Assembly (NCBI GenBank): GCA_963678705.1
Contig: OY783204.1
Span: 8,886,654-8,950,653 of the forward strand
Source: Panorpa germanica
Taxonomy: Eukaryota > Arthropoda > Insecta > Mecoptera > Panorpidae
Direction of reading: 5' to 3'
DNA: 64,000 bases
Below are positions 9,551 through 20,455 of this stretch, in pieces. The notes under the pieces were generated by a model that made no database searches, was not told where the DNA came from, and saw only the letters and a program-made list of their open reading frames with translations. Made by a program: the position numbers and the translations under genes. The number at the start of each line of letters is the position of its first letter. Positions within the stretch are counted from its first letter, which is position 1.

Positions 9551-9905
9551 ACACGTCTATCACGTATCGAATGACTACTCGATCAAACATCTCATTAAAT
9601 ATTTCTCACATCATGGAATACCGGCGCACATATCTTTTGACAATGGAGAAGAATTTAATTTTTTTGTTATAAATAATATACTAAAATTCCATAAGATATG
9701 CTAGATGTGAACTATACTGTACCATTTTATCACGAAGGAAATTCAAATGTTAAAAGAATGCATTCTAATTTAATAGAAATGTATAAAATACTAAAACTTC
9801 AACATCCTAATGATGATACTGAAACCCTTATGACATATGCTATTACCGCTTATAACTCAACCTCGTACTGGTAGTACTAAATTAACACCATATGAAGTTT
9901 TAACA
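9551..9905 (+). pseudogene. Integrase remnant of a gypsy/errantivirus-type element
   Basis: Plus-strand reading gives the integrase core signature HGIPAHISFDNGEEFN (second catalytic Asp) near 9611-9658. Then, after a frameshift, a HEGNSNVKRMHS stretch stands where insect gypsy elements have GxxxxxERFHS (catalytic Glu lost). The sequence then runs into stops near 9870-9905. Spacing and order fit an errantivirus pol 3' end followed by env. Confidence 0.6.
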
Positions 9906-10129
9906 TGAAACCTAGGAAACACAAGAATATTACACTAAGCAAGGACATTAGGCACAACTACATAAAAGAAAACACTTAAATCATATAGAAGCAAATCCGT
10001 AAGACTTTATGTAAAAATAAGTAATATATTATTTAAAAACGAAATGAAACAAGGAAACATTCAAAATATAAAATTAATGAATTAGTATTTATTAAAAATA
10101 TTCACTTGAAAATGTTAAAACTAGGAAAA

Positions 10130-10725
10130 CTGCAATCGCTCACATAAATGAATTAACATCTACAAAAGCATCTGTTCCAGATGCTGCAGACACAATTATT
10201 AGACTTCGCAAATGTTCTTCTTCACCTGGTTAAAAGTATAGAAAATGCAATAAGATTCGCGAAAACAGGAACCTTAAATCCATCAATAATCGAAATAGAT
10301 CAACTTCTACACGAACTTAAAATACTGATAGAAGAGGAAATAACGAAAAACGAACATTACGAACAGTTACCCTATCCTATCAATTCACAAACCCTTTATA
10401 ATTATAAGAAAATTATATCCGTATTTGCATAATGCATACAAAAGTCAATTTTATATTAAACATCTCTTTGATAAATCCTAAAACTTTTAACAATTATCAT
10501 TCCTACTATCCCAACCTGTACCTAATCAGATAAACTTTCAAATAGTTTTACCTAACGAACCCGTAATTTTAATCAATGGAGATCTAAATATGCCACATAT
10601 ACAGCCATGTACTGAAATTTTTAAGAAAAATCTTCTCAGAAATGAAGTAATAAATTGTGAACTAGTATACTTTATCCTGACAAAACCCAAAATACAGTCA
10701 ATTAAAGACAATGTGTATTAAAAGG
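10130..10725 (+). pseudogene. Envelope-like (third ORF) remnant of an errantivirus-type element
   Basis: An open stretch at 10181-10432 encodes a helical region with the pattern AIxFAKxGTLNPSII, which I associate with the fusion-subunit ectodomain of insect errantivirus env, a family related to baculovirus F proteins. It sits downstream of an integrase remnant, as env should. A second decayed stretch (10500-10720) continues in other frames. There is no signal peptide, cleavage site or membrane anchor in an open frame and no flanking LTR, so this is a dead fragment. Confidence 0.55.
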
Positions 10726-10850
10726 AGTGAGAACTCTCTAGTACAAGTAACAAACAAATTTCAGGCAACCAAACAACTATCAAGTCATTTGAAACTAAAA
10801 ATTTAAATTTTTTTTAACTTTTAATTTTAAAATTTAATTTTTTGTAATTA

Positions 10851-11399
10851 GACCAGGGTAGATAATTTTAGAAACATAAAAAAATCAAAGTAGAATGAAA
10901 CCTATTGGAAATGGAAGGGAATACTACTACAATGAAAGGAAAAATAAATTACGGACGATCTGAGGTTGGGAAGGGGTAGGGGGTGAGGTTTTAAGGGTAA
11001 AAATCGGTAAATCTCGATTTCCGGCAAAACTACAAGTCCTATCGAAAAAAGTTAAATGGTAAAGTTGTAGATAATAAAATGATCTACAACTTTTGTATCT
11101 ACACTTTTTCTCCATAACCTCAAAATTCATGCAAAAAATCCAAAAAACCACATTTTTGATTTTTTATTTATATCTTTTACAAAAAAATTTCTTTTTTCAT
11201 GATATTTAGTGAAAACTTACCTCTTTATGTCCCAAACACACCGGAATTTTGAAGATTTAAAATATTAATTTTTTTCACCCTATTTTGACTCGATATCAAA
11301 AAAGCACCCTAATTTTCAATCGAAAATTCTAACGTCAAAATATCTGATTTTTCAAAAAAGTCGGTGGGCTTTTTGTTCGTTGAAATCTCTATTTTCTGA
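10851..11399 (+). mobile_element. Orphan terminal inverted repeat of the PIN/CXC long-TIR transposon family
   Basis: From GACCAGGGTAGA at 10851 to TTTTCTGAT at 11399 this matches, with scattered changes, the outer 560 bp or so of the terminal repeats at 53777-54548 and 56302-57063. It includes the internal palindrome AGTTGTAGAT...ATCTACAACT. After 11399 the sequence is unrelated and I find no opposing end downstream, so this is a single transposon end. Confidence 0.85.
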
Positions 11400-11880
11400 T
11401 CTAGATGATTCTCTGATAAGCCAGTGGCATACTTCTCAAAAAATTAAATCAAGTACAAAAAAAAGGCAGTCAAATTTTTCAATTTTTTACTGCACTTAGA
11501 AAGTCAAAGTACCGATTTTTTATGAAAAAAATTAGAAACTTTGTTATTTTAAAATACGTTAAAATAAAAAAAAATTCGAGAGCGTCACCTCAGTACTTAT
11601 GTAAAGAAAGATTGTGCTGTGACGTAGCTATTGCATACGCGTCACAACTGCGAAATCTATGGTTCTTTCTTATTATAAGTTTATACTTATTGTTAATGTT
11701 ACGATTCCTGATGGTAACGCAGCGTCTCCAGTTTCGTCAGTGAGATACTTTACAAGTTGAGCGGGGTGAAAGGGGAATTGTTTTCGGTCGGTAGCTAGGA
11801 GAGTTGTTCTGAGGGTCAGAGACGTAGTGTACCAGGGTACTATCACTTATAGTAAAATTATTTGACATGGAATAGACCGC
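11400..11880. other. Unassigned sequence
   Basis: No supported coding sequence. It contains A-rich runs and a GC-richer patch at 11580-11830, neither of which I recognise. Confidence 0.4.
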
Positions 11881-12081
11881 TTTAGGCGACCCTTGTTGGG
11901 ATATTATATCTCTATGAATAAAAATTCACTACGACGCAACATCTGAGGAGAAGGAATGGTGAAAGGAGTGAAGTGTAAACATTTTGAAGTGTACTCTCTT
12001 CACTCTTCCTTCTCTTCAGATGTTGGGCCGCCCTGAATGTTAGTTCATAGAGATAAAATATTCCAACAGGGGTCGCCTAAA
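11881..12081. mobile_element. Foldback / MITE-like palindrome
   Basis: Two arms of roughly 80-95 bp face each other across a short centre. The left arm starts CTTTAGGCGACCCTTGTTGG and the right arm ends with its complement, CCAACAGGGGTCGCCTAAAG. Inner matches include CAACATCTGAGGAGAAGGAA against TTCCTTCTCTTCAGATGTTG. There is no open frame. The size and structure fit a foldback element or a MITE of a TIR transposon; I could not fix the target duplication. Confidence 0.65.
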
Positions 12082-13900
12082 GCTTCCGCTTATTGTAAGT
12101 CGGATGTTTATTAAATTTATTTTTGTTATGCGGTATTTTAACTAATTGTGTTGTCACGATTGTGGAGCCTTTCACGACATTGATAATGCCGAATTGTATT
12201 GTTAACCTATCGTGTTTAATAGAAATATTTCTTGTGCTTCTCAATATACTTTCAGGGCAGCAGGTGGTCGGGAAATGATTCCTAACAATATTTCTGATCG
12301 AGATTCGGATCGATACATCTGGATGATGCCGACAATAATAATATCGAGGTATGGCCGAAGCCAGTTTTAAAATGGCAAGTGCAAATGGAAATGACTAAAT
12401 ATGGAAAATTTAACTTCAATGGGGAGACTAATATTATATAGTGAATATAAATATGAAAATTAAAATGTAAGTTTACAGTGCAGTATTAATGATGTAATTG
12501 AATTGCTGTAGTATCGAATTAACCAGGGTTAAGTGGAGCTGGAGGTCAGTATGGTATGTTGCAGTGGTGCTCGATGAAGTACCATAGACGATAGGGGCTC
12601 TGGAAGTGTGGGCGGCGGTTTAGGGCATTAAATCGAAAGTGCAAGAACGGGAACGACAACTGGTAGAATAGTAAAGAGCGGAGTCGCTGCGGTTACCTAG
12701 ATCTAGTTTAACGTCCCCAACATACCTCCGCCACTGATCTAACTTTAATAAATTTTAGGCACGGGGATCTATTTTGTTTGTACCCAAGAACATATATACT
12801 AAATTATAACCTTTCATTTTTATAATTTTGATATTTATTGTTTTTTTTCCCCGGCGCCCGCCGCTTCTGAAATTTTGCAGTTTTCTACAGTTCATCTTTA
12901 ATGACCGTCTATAGAGAGCCCACGTTTCAAATTTTAACGTTATGGCTCTTTTGCTACATTGCACCTAAAAATTCAAGCCGGTACTGAATAAACATTTTGG
13001 TGTTCCAGGTATTAGAAAATATGCACAAATAGTTCGTTATTTCGGGCTTTTACAGTCTCAACTCCTGCCGCCACTTGAAATTTGTGGTTTTCAATTTTTT
13101 TGAATAATTAATGTCTATTCTTAGCTTATATTCCAAATTTCAACGTTGGAACTTTATCCTAATATTGCCATACGAAATTTACGCCGCTACTTAATTTTAA
13201 TATTGGATTTTTAGTTAATGTCAAATGTGTACAATTATGATCTCAATACTCCAAAATTCGGTTTAATATCTTTTTTAGTTCGTGAGATATGTGTAAAAGT
13301 ATTTTTTTTTTAATTTACAATTTTTCTAGAATACCTGCATCCAGCGAAATTCAGGGAAAATTTCAGGGACGTAGAAAGTCTTAGTAATTTGTCATCAACA
13401 AAATATTAAAATTTGAACAAAAAATTAAAATTAAAACAAATATGTTATGTGGCAGTAACTAAATGCAACTGCACAAAGAAATATTAATTTATCAAACATT
13501 GAATTTATTGACACAAAAAGAATTATGCATTTTTGAGGGTTTCTGCAATATTTATAAAATATTTGATTAGTTGAAATATAAGGATAACATAGGAGGGTTC
13601 AAGGACATTGACTTTGTTTTATTAGAAAATTTCGGAATTAGGTGATTTGAATCAGAATCCCGTATCCAGAGATTGTATTACCTAGTTACAATGCAAAGTT
13701 ACAAAGTGTCTTAAACCACTCCCTGTCAACAAACATTGTTTTATTACAGAATAAACGCCGCCAGAAGTGCATGCACTTATTCAATGACCTTGAACTACTG
13801 CCAGACGGCAGATGATTATTTAGTAGCTATGCAGTAGCGGATTCAGTAATTAAAATCCTTTGGTATACTAGGACCGCTCATTTTAACGTAACTATTGCGC
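12082..13900. other. Intergenic sequence with weak diverged ~200-bp repeats
   Basis: No gene seen. Between about 12720 and 13260, blocks of the form CCGCC(A/G)CTT..GAAATTT...CAAATTTnAACGTT recur at about 200-bp spacing (near 12870 and 13075, perhaps a third near 13190), suggesting a decayed tandem repeat. I searched the minus strand for the missing last fibrinogen exon of the neighbouring locus and did not find it. Confidence 0.4.
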
Positions 13901-14122
13901 TTTTATATTAGGAGGTACATTAATGTAGAGCGTTATTTCCCCGTTTTATTAATTTTTATTAATATTATCGAGTTCCTTGCCTCAATCTGGCAGTGTATCT
14001 ACGATACATTTGATACTATGACTTTAAAAGGATATAAAGTCAGAAAGCTACAGGCCATGTAACTCACGAAAATATAAAATCAGTACAGGAAGTCTTGCGT
14101 GTGAAATAACCATTGGACCTAC

Positions 14123-14951
14123 CTGCATTTCCGCTATAACCAGAGATCGTTAATTTAAATCCCTCATTTTCCGAGTCAACTTTAAAAGTACTGTACTGCG
14201 CGTATCCTCTGGTAAAGTTATGGCCCCTCAACTCCACGAGCAGTTCATGGTCGTTATTTTTCGTCAACTAAAAGTAACAGTTGAAGTGTGATCATATTTT
14301 CAATTACAGTTAACAGCAGATGATTATGAGTTAAGTTCGGTGCTGTTGGTATTACTGAATGACAGTTTACAAACAAAGTCATGACATAATGATAACCTGG
14401 TAGATCTTCTCTAATCCCAGCCAATGATTTCCATGAATTGGCCCAAACCCGTCCGTGTAGTTAGCATAGTTTTTGTAAAAGTCAACCGACTCGTTAAAAC
14501 GCTGTTGGATGACCTGCAAAATATTTTTATTACATTTTAGGCAAATAAATCTTGAAGTTATCTAGAAATGATTTTATTTGCGAGAAATATTTTAGAAAAT
14601 ATACACATTTTGTGTTTAGCGAGGCGATACTTTTTTCTAGAATAAAGACCGATTTTATTCCTTAAATATACCTTTATAACACTTAGATAAGTAGATCTTA
14701 GCGATGTTAGACCAAACTAATATTTGAGATGTTCACTCTCACTCTGTAAGGAAAATCCTGCATGTATGCAGGACATATCAAAGAAAGAAATAAAGTCTGA
14801 TTAGTTACCGTCCACTTTTCGCCGTCCATACGAATATCGCAAAAAACTTCAAACGGCACGATGTCGTTGTTGGGCTGGATTAAATAGACTCCAGAGAGGA
14901 TACTAGTAATATCACTACACGCTCCGTAAACCTTGTAGTCTGGAATGGAAT
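14123..14951 (-). CDS. Fibrinogen-related domain (FReD), three exons, C-terminus missing
   Basis: Three minus-strand exons have good AG/GT borders and matching phases: 14951-14809, 14513-14397 and 14267-14123. They encode the first two thirds of a fibrinogen C-terminal domain, as in ficolins and techylectins: CSDI..SGVYLIQP and VFCDIRMDGEKWT; then VIQQRFNESVDFYKNY, GFGPIHGNHWLGLEKI; then ELLVELRG, YAQYSTFKVDSE and ISGYSGNAG. The last exon, with the Ca-binding DxD segment and the GGWW..C motif, is not found downstream to 12.1 kb. It may sit beyond a long intron, or the locus may be truncated. Such proteins are usually secreted pattern-recognition lectins. Exon 1 needs a phase-1 donor upstream, whereas the last protease-homologue exon ends in phase 0. 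Confidence 0.8.
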
Positions 14952-15531
14952 CTGGAAGACAAAGTTACAGGAGCTTAAATTTGCAATGTTGGTATTATTT
15001 ACAAAACAGCTAATAACAGAGATTATCACATCTAAATATACCTTTATAAAATTTAATTTATGTAAATTCTTTAAAGAGAACTCAGACGGTGGAAAAAATA
15101 TTAGCAAACACAAAGAGAGATTGAAACACAAAGTTAAGTAAGACTTAAGCAAAATAGAATTTTAAACTAGAAGAACTCGGAAGTCAATTTCAAGGAATAG
15201 CGTAAAGTATTACAGGAAGCCAAGGCTCTAGAAATAACAATAATATTTAAAGAATTCGTTCTATTTGTAAGCAACCGCTTTTACGCTCAGAAAGATTGCA
15301 AAAGATAAGAAGGGAAGAAAGAGCATAGAAGTAAAACTGAGGAAAATGGATGTAAATGCAAGAGGGAATGACAAATGCATGAATTGCAACAGTGCAAAGC
15401 AGATGAAGAATGGAGTATAAGTGGGGTAGATATCACAGTATTGAAATACGTTTCTAAACAACTTAGGATAAATCTAATTTGCCCGTCCGATCAAATATTT
15501 GATTAATATGCAAAAATAAGTTTGGGCCAAC

Positions 15532-16789
15532 CTGCAATGAAGGTGTTGTCAATCCATTGTTGGTGGTTGTATAAATTGGTAAAGATTCCTTCATGGTGGC
15601 GGCAATAAAGCACCGCGTACTCATAACGGCCACTAGAACGCCATTAATCACTAAACCGGCTCCGTTGTGAATCTAGAAGAAGAAAAATATTACAGAATAA
15701 TGTGTGAGTTAAAGATTTAAATACATTTATTATCTGTAATAGAACTATCGCGTGTAAAATGTAAAATATTATGTAGCTTGGACACTTACGAAACAAAAGT
15801 GATGTCCTGGGCTACAGCAGAAAAATTCCGAGTCCACTGCTGCATCAACATATTTCATATCACTGTCTGTGTCAAGACACTTGCATGGCCCGTGCGATAT
15901 CAGTAAGCGTTTAGTGAATGTCAGAGTTTCTGAAATGATGAATGATTTTTGCTGATGTCAGTGCCAATATTTTCGAACTTCCTCTTTTACCTAGTTTTTA
16001 TGATCTTTCTTAATGTAACTAGTATACCAGTTAACCTACCGTAGCCAACTTCTCCCCATGCTGCGAAGGTGATGTTGTCCTTAGAGATTGGTCCAGAGTC
16101 CCTTTTGAGAGCAATAGGAATTATAGCATCTGCAACAATTAGCACAATGAATGATGCTCTGGAGTTTAGTGAATTACAGGATCTGATGATCTTACCTGAT
16201 CTTACTGATCTGGACAGTCTAATCAAAGCCACATCATTCTTAGGTTCTTTATAAAGCGGAAGATACTAAGGGTGGATGAAGACGTCGTTGGATTGCAGGA
16301 CGACTCTGTCTGAATCTTTGTCATCAAACGGAACAAGAGCTCCGAGGGTCACCTCAACCTTTGAATTACTGAAAAATAAGTTCCTTTAGTATTGAGTTGT
16401 TACCAACCTAAAGAAATACTAAGTCAGACATTTTACTCACGGGAGCGTGCAATAAGCAGAAGTGACCACCCATTTAGGATGAATTAGACTTCCGCTGCAG
16501 TATTTGACCTGGAAATCATTTCTGCTCTTCAAAAAGGCAACGTAAGGGAATTGCCTTTTGGGTGCTGGAGTTCCATATTTAACACCGCCTGTAAACATAA
16601 GAGTACTTTAACAACAGGGACGCATTAGGGGTCCTGTAAAACCAGATATTTACTTACAAGCTTTTAATTCTTCAATGGGACAATAATCATCTGTTAACTG
16701 AGGAATAGGAGGCGGCAGGGTTGGTAATTCCGTAGTCTCCAAAGTTGTAGACTCTGTGGACTCAGTGGATGTCGACTTAAAATCACAGA
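15532..16789 (-). pseudogene. Serine protease homologue (S1 fold, catalytically dead), six exons with one stop
   Basis: Minus-strand exons with consistent phases: 16789-16658 (Ser/Thr/Pro-rich linker, CPIEELKAC), 16588-16441, 16368-16196, 16129-16040, 15929-15790 and 15672-15532. The S1 order is clear: PYVAFLKS, CSGSLIHPKWVVTSAYC, NDVALIRL, AAWGEVGYG and HNGAGLVINGVLVAVMS. The catalytic His is Tyr (SAYC for AAHC) and the GDSGGP box reads HNGAGL; only the Asp remains. This is a non-catalytic homologue like those acting as cofactors in insect melanisation or Toll cascades. Exon 3 has an in-frame TAG at 16268-16266, hence a pseudogene, a null allele or an assembly error. If the last donor is unused the frame ends at 15463. 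Confidence 0.8.
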
Positions 16790-16799
16790 CTGATTTTTG

Positions 16800-17250
16800 T
16801 AGTAAGGCATTTTGAATTTATACAAATACATAGGCTAATATATGTAAATTTATTTCTTAATTTTCTTTTAAATATGTAAAAATTGACGGACAATTTTTTT
16901 TAAATTAGAATTTTTCCTTCCTCGCTTAATTTTTACTCATATTGTTCGTCATAAAATTATAACTGAAATCTGTTTAATATTAAATAATCGATTTCATTTG
17001 GCCTTGTTTACTACTTTTATCGATGTGTTAATCGAGATACCACTTTGTAGCTAACGTCTCCTTTACACTCTGTTGCATAACAGAGATGATAATATATTTG
17101 AAGGGTAGAGAATTAAAAAATACTTTTTTAATTAGTACTTTTTCCTGTTATATTGCGACTTTATTTTAAATTAATTAGACATTTTAGATCGTGGTAGCTG
17201 ATATGCCCCTACCATTTAAATATATTGCTATCTCTGTTATGCAAAAAAGT
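16800..17250. other. Probable first intron
   Basis: AT-rich sequence between the putative signal exon and the linker exon; no motif found. Confidence 0.35.
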
Positions 17251-17251
17251 A

Positions 17252-17308
17252 CAACGTAGTGGTTGAGCCATAAGTTGCGATGAAGATGGCAAGGATTAAT
17301 ACCGGCAT
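17252..17308 (-). CDS. Putative signal-peptide exon of the protease homologue
   Basis: ATG at 17308 (minus) opens MPVLILAIFIATYGSTTT, a short hydrophobic core followed by small residues, as in a secretory leader. It lies about 460 bp upstream of the linker exon. I see no GT donor giving the phase the linker exon needs, so either another small exon intervenes or this is coincidental. A Helitron ends 16 bp upstream. Confidence 0.4.
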
Positions 17309-17622
17309 GTTAAATTATTTAAAACTAGCTGACCCGGCGAACTTCGTACCGCCTAACAGTCAATGAATGTCGTGTTACCTTTTAGCTGAACTAATTTAGG
17401 CTTTGATGAACGTAATACAATGATACAAAATAATACTTATTAATATAGATAGAAACATAAAAGTATTTTATTAAGATGAATGATGATGAAAACATACAGA
17501 ATGAGAATAAAAATTAGAAAAATAATAATAATTAAGTAAATCAAACTCATGTCAGAAAAAAATGATTGAAAACTATGTTGTGCAGATAGGAATACACTCG
17601 GATTAATTCATTAATGGGATTT

Positions 17623-18418
17623 TCATTCAAGCACCTTGTGGTAAACGACATTCTTTGTTTTTTGGTCAACCGCAAGAACAAATAAAGCGGATGGTTTGCC
17701 GACACGTGAGCATGCCACGTACAATTGACCATGAGAAAAACATGCATTTTCTAGATTGAGGCCACAAATAGTCAAGGATTGGCCCTGTGATTTGTTGATC
17801 GTCATGGCGAAGGCAAGACGAATCGGAAATTGAATTCGTTTTAACTCAAATGGCATATCCGTTGGGATCATCGGAATCCTTGGAATAAGAACTTCCTCAT
17901 CTTTAAATTTTCCTTTAAGTATCGACGCGTGAATCACATTGCTCATCAGTTTTTTTTATCACCAAACGTGTTCCATTGCACAGTTTTGGTTGGTTTAAAT
18001 TTCTAAGCATGATGACTACCGAGCCAACCTTAAGTTTTAAATTGTGCGGTGGTAAACCAGGCACATCCAAGGAGAAGCTGTAGTCGATGTCGCTGTAATC
18101 AATACTTGAACCATTTCTTCTAGCACTTCGAAGATTATTCCTCTGTTCATCTGTACGATAAGCTCGACGATTTCTCGTTTCTAACCTAGCCGTTTCACGG
18201 GCTACCTCTCTTTGCTTTTGTGTTTGAGAAGCACGAATTAAGGCCCTTCTTTGCTTCATACTAACGCGGCGCTCTTCTCGTGCAATTTCTCGTTCTTCAT
18301 CAGATAATTGACTCGCGATATTTCGTTGCCTAATTGCATAACGGCTCCGCTGGGAAAGATTAGATCTTCTAGGACGCGGTATTGTTATTAATATTAATAC
18401 TGAATGTGCACTCGCATA
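17623..18418 (-). pseudogene. Helitron Rep/helicase ORF, ends only
   Basis: The N-terminal part (18418 down, RPRRSNLSQRSR, then Arg/Glu-rich repeats such as EEREIAREERR) is typical of the start of insect Helitron polyproteins. It runs straight into the Pif1-like C-terminus: PGLPPHNLKLKVGSVVIML, LCNGTRLVIKK, then AFAMTINKSQGQ (helicase motif V) and YVACSRV (motif VI) down to 17623. A one-base shift in an A run near 17935 splits the frame. Everything between, including the relaxase, has been deleted, so no transposition activity is expected. Confidence 0.85.
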
Positions 18419-18736
18419 AAACCACAAAAAACCACTTTCGAGACATAGACAATAGCTCAAAGAGTATATAACCACTACATATGAATAGCTTATCAAGAAA
18501 AATTGTAGATAATTTATAAAAAGACATTTACACTTATGTTAACCTGTACAATAAATCTTAGGTATTATTTTCTGAAATTAGAAATTAAATAATTAATAAA
18601 TAATTTACACAAATTAATGTCTAAAACAAACAAATATAACAGTACCTGAACTTTCGAGACATTTTACAAAAAATAAATTTCTGAACGCACACATGAATAG
18701 TTGTTACAGTATTTGACAGGTATTCATTACACATAT

Positions 18737-19131
18737 CGAGTTTTCATTGTTTTTAAGATGTATTATGCTATTCGGGGCGGAGACAAATCCAACGAATCAA
18801 TAAGCATGAATATTGGTTCAGCAGATCTCGAGTTATAATTGTTGTAACAATCCCGTCTTTGTTTTATATATTTTTATTGTTTTTCAATGTATTATGCTAT
18901 TCGGGGCGGAGACAAATCCAACGAATCAATAACCATGAGTATTGGTTCAGCAGATCTCGAGTTATAATTGTTGTAACAAACCCATCTTTGTTTTATATAT
19001 TTTCATTGTTTTTAAGATGTATTATGCTATTCGGGGCGGAGACAAATCTAACGAATCAATAACCATGAATATTGGTTCAGCAGATCTCGAGTTATAAGTG
19101 TTGTAACAAACCCGTCTTTCTTTTATATATT
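18737..19131. repeat. Three 129-130-bp tandem repeats in the Helitron 5' region
   Basis: The marker TATTATGCTATTCGGGGCGG recurs at 18761, 18890 and 19020. Units share CGAATCAATAA, GGTTCAGCAGATCTCGAG and TTGTTGTAACAA. The outermost unit contains the Helitron 5' terminus. Differences between units are few. Confidence 0.85.
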
Positions 19132-19134
19132 AGA

Positions 19135-19880
19135 TTGTTATAATTTAGTTAGAAAATTAAAAAACTTCACTGAGACTAAATCACTTTGAGGACCCGCAAG
19201 AAAACAATGAACTTCACTCTATGAGAAAATTTTCAATAATGTTGAGGTGGCAGTTGAACAATGCAGTGCCACTCTAGACGAGTGGTGAAGCGCAGGAGGG
19301 GACACACAATTAGTAGAGTGCAAGCAATTTAACGCGCATATTACGGTAATCGAAAAACCGTTACACTGGAATGACATTTAATGGTTTTTAATAAGTTGAT
19401 GGAAAAGTGATTCAGACTTAATGTAATGAATATTTCAAATTAAAATGTTTTATTTTTCACGTTTTTTAGGCATTTACTTAATTTGATTGAAGTTGTCCTT
19501 AATTGTTGGACACCCTGTACTGTTAATCTGTTATATCTATTAGTTTGTAGATGTATGTCCATACAAATAATGACTTTCCCCTAAATAGTTTTTTACAAAT
19601 GTCATCTCTGTTACACAATAAAAAGCAAAAGAAATATTTACAGTTGTCTCGCACAACGCATAACATAAATTATATTACGAAATTGATAAACAAGGTCAAA
19701 TAAAATAAATTACTTATTAGATTATATATATGAGTTTCAAGATTTATTAAATGAATGGTTGTGTCATTGGACACATACCGTGTATGCTGTATATTATTAT
19801 GTTATATATATGTTTGTCAAGCAACCTCAATTTTTAAACCCGTAAAAGAATCCAAGTCACATCAGCACCCAATAACATAT
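19135..19880. other. Unassigned sequence
   Basis: No supported gene. GGACACCCTGTA near 19507 resembles the end of a mariner-like element, but I find no partner end. Confidence 0.35.
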
Positions 19881-20455
19881 TGTTACGAATTTGCGGGCGT
19901 CTGAGCATACAAAAATTATAGTTATAAAATAATAACTGGAATTAGCAGAAAAGGTTGCGCATCGCTGTACAAATATCAAGACATTTTGATAACGAAGCTG
20001 TTTACTGGTTGGCGCATAACTTAATACGCGTGTTCCTGGAGATAACATAAACAACTGCATACCATGCACTTCTGTTATTGTTTACATGAGATCTTTCTAG
20101 AACCAAATATTACGCGTATTGAATGGAACGTCATAGAAATAGTTGGAAGGTCAAAACAGCGTATTTGGATAATTATAGAAATGTTTTGGAAAGTCAAAGG
20201 TGTCGTGACCAGGGGTAATCTACTGCGCAAACCGCTGATATAAAAGGAGCAGAGCATCGCGTCGAAGGCAGTCCGCAAGAAAACATCAGTCAGTAACAAG
20301 CAATCAACCAGAGCAAAATAAGTGCCCAGTGAAATATTAAACAGTAATAATTATAAAGTAGTTGTAATTGTTTTGTGTTAATAAATAAAGTTTGTAAAAG
20401 TGTCAATCCTTCTTATTATTTTAATTGTGGCTATTTCTTAATTTAATAAGTTACA
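19881..20455 (+). repeat. LTR of a gypsy-type retrotransposon
   Basis: Begins TGTTACGAATTTGCGG and ends AATAAGTTACA (575 bp). It has promoter-like GATATAAAAGGAGC near 20237, an initiator-like CAGTCAGTAAC cluster near 20290 and AATAAATAAAG near 20380, i.e. a full U3-R-U5 layout. The inverted ends TGTTAC/TTACA fit. No target duplication is visible and no clear primer site follows, so it is either a solo LTR with lost flanks or the edge of a decayed element. Confidence 0.6.

Larger units (their letters stand above)
17325..19134 (-). mobile_element. Helitron deletion derivative
   Basis: On the minus strand the element starts TCTAATATATAAAAG (TC at 19134-19133) after an A, and ends GGCGGTACGAAGTTCGCC plus GGGTCAGCTAG (CTAG at 17328-17325) before a T. 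These are the canonical Helitron features: 5' TC, 3' hairpin followed by CTRR, insertion between A and T, no target duplication. It is 1810 bp against several kb for autonomous Helitrons. The Rep (HUH) domain and most of the helicase are missing. Confidence 0.85.

Noticed and set aside
12540-12730. GC-richer patch as a possible RNA gene
   Set aside because: No promoter boxes, conserved rRNA or tRNA motifs, or stable long stem recognised.
19490-19520. Mariner-type terminus (GGACACCCTGTA)
   Set aside because: Only one short match; no opposite end, transposase or TA duplication that I could find.
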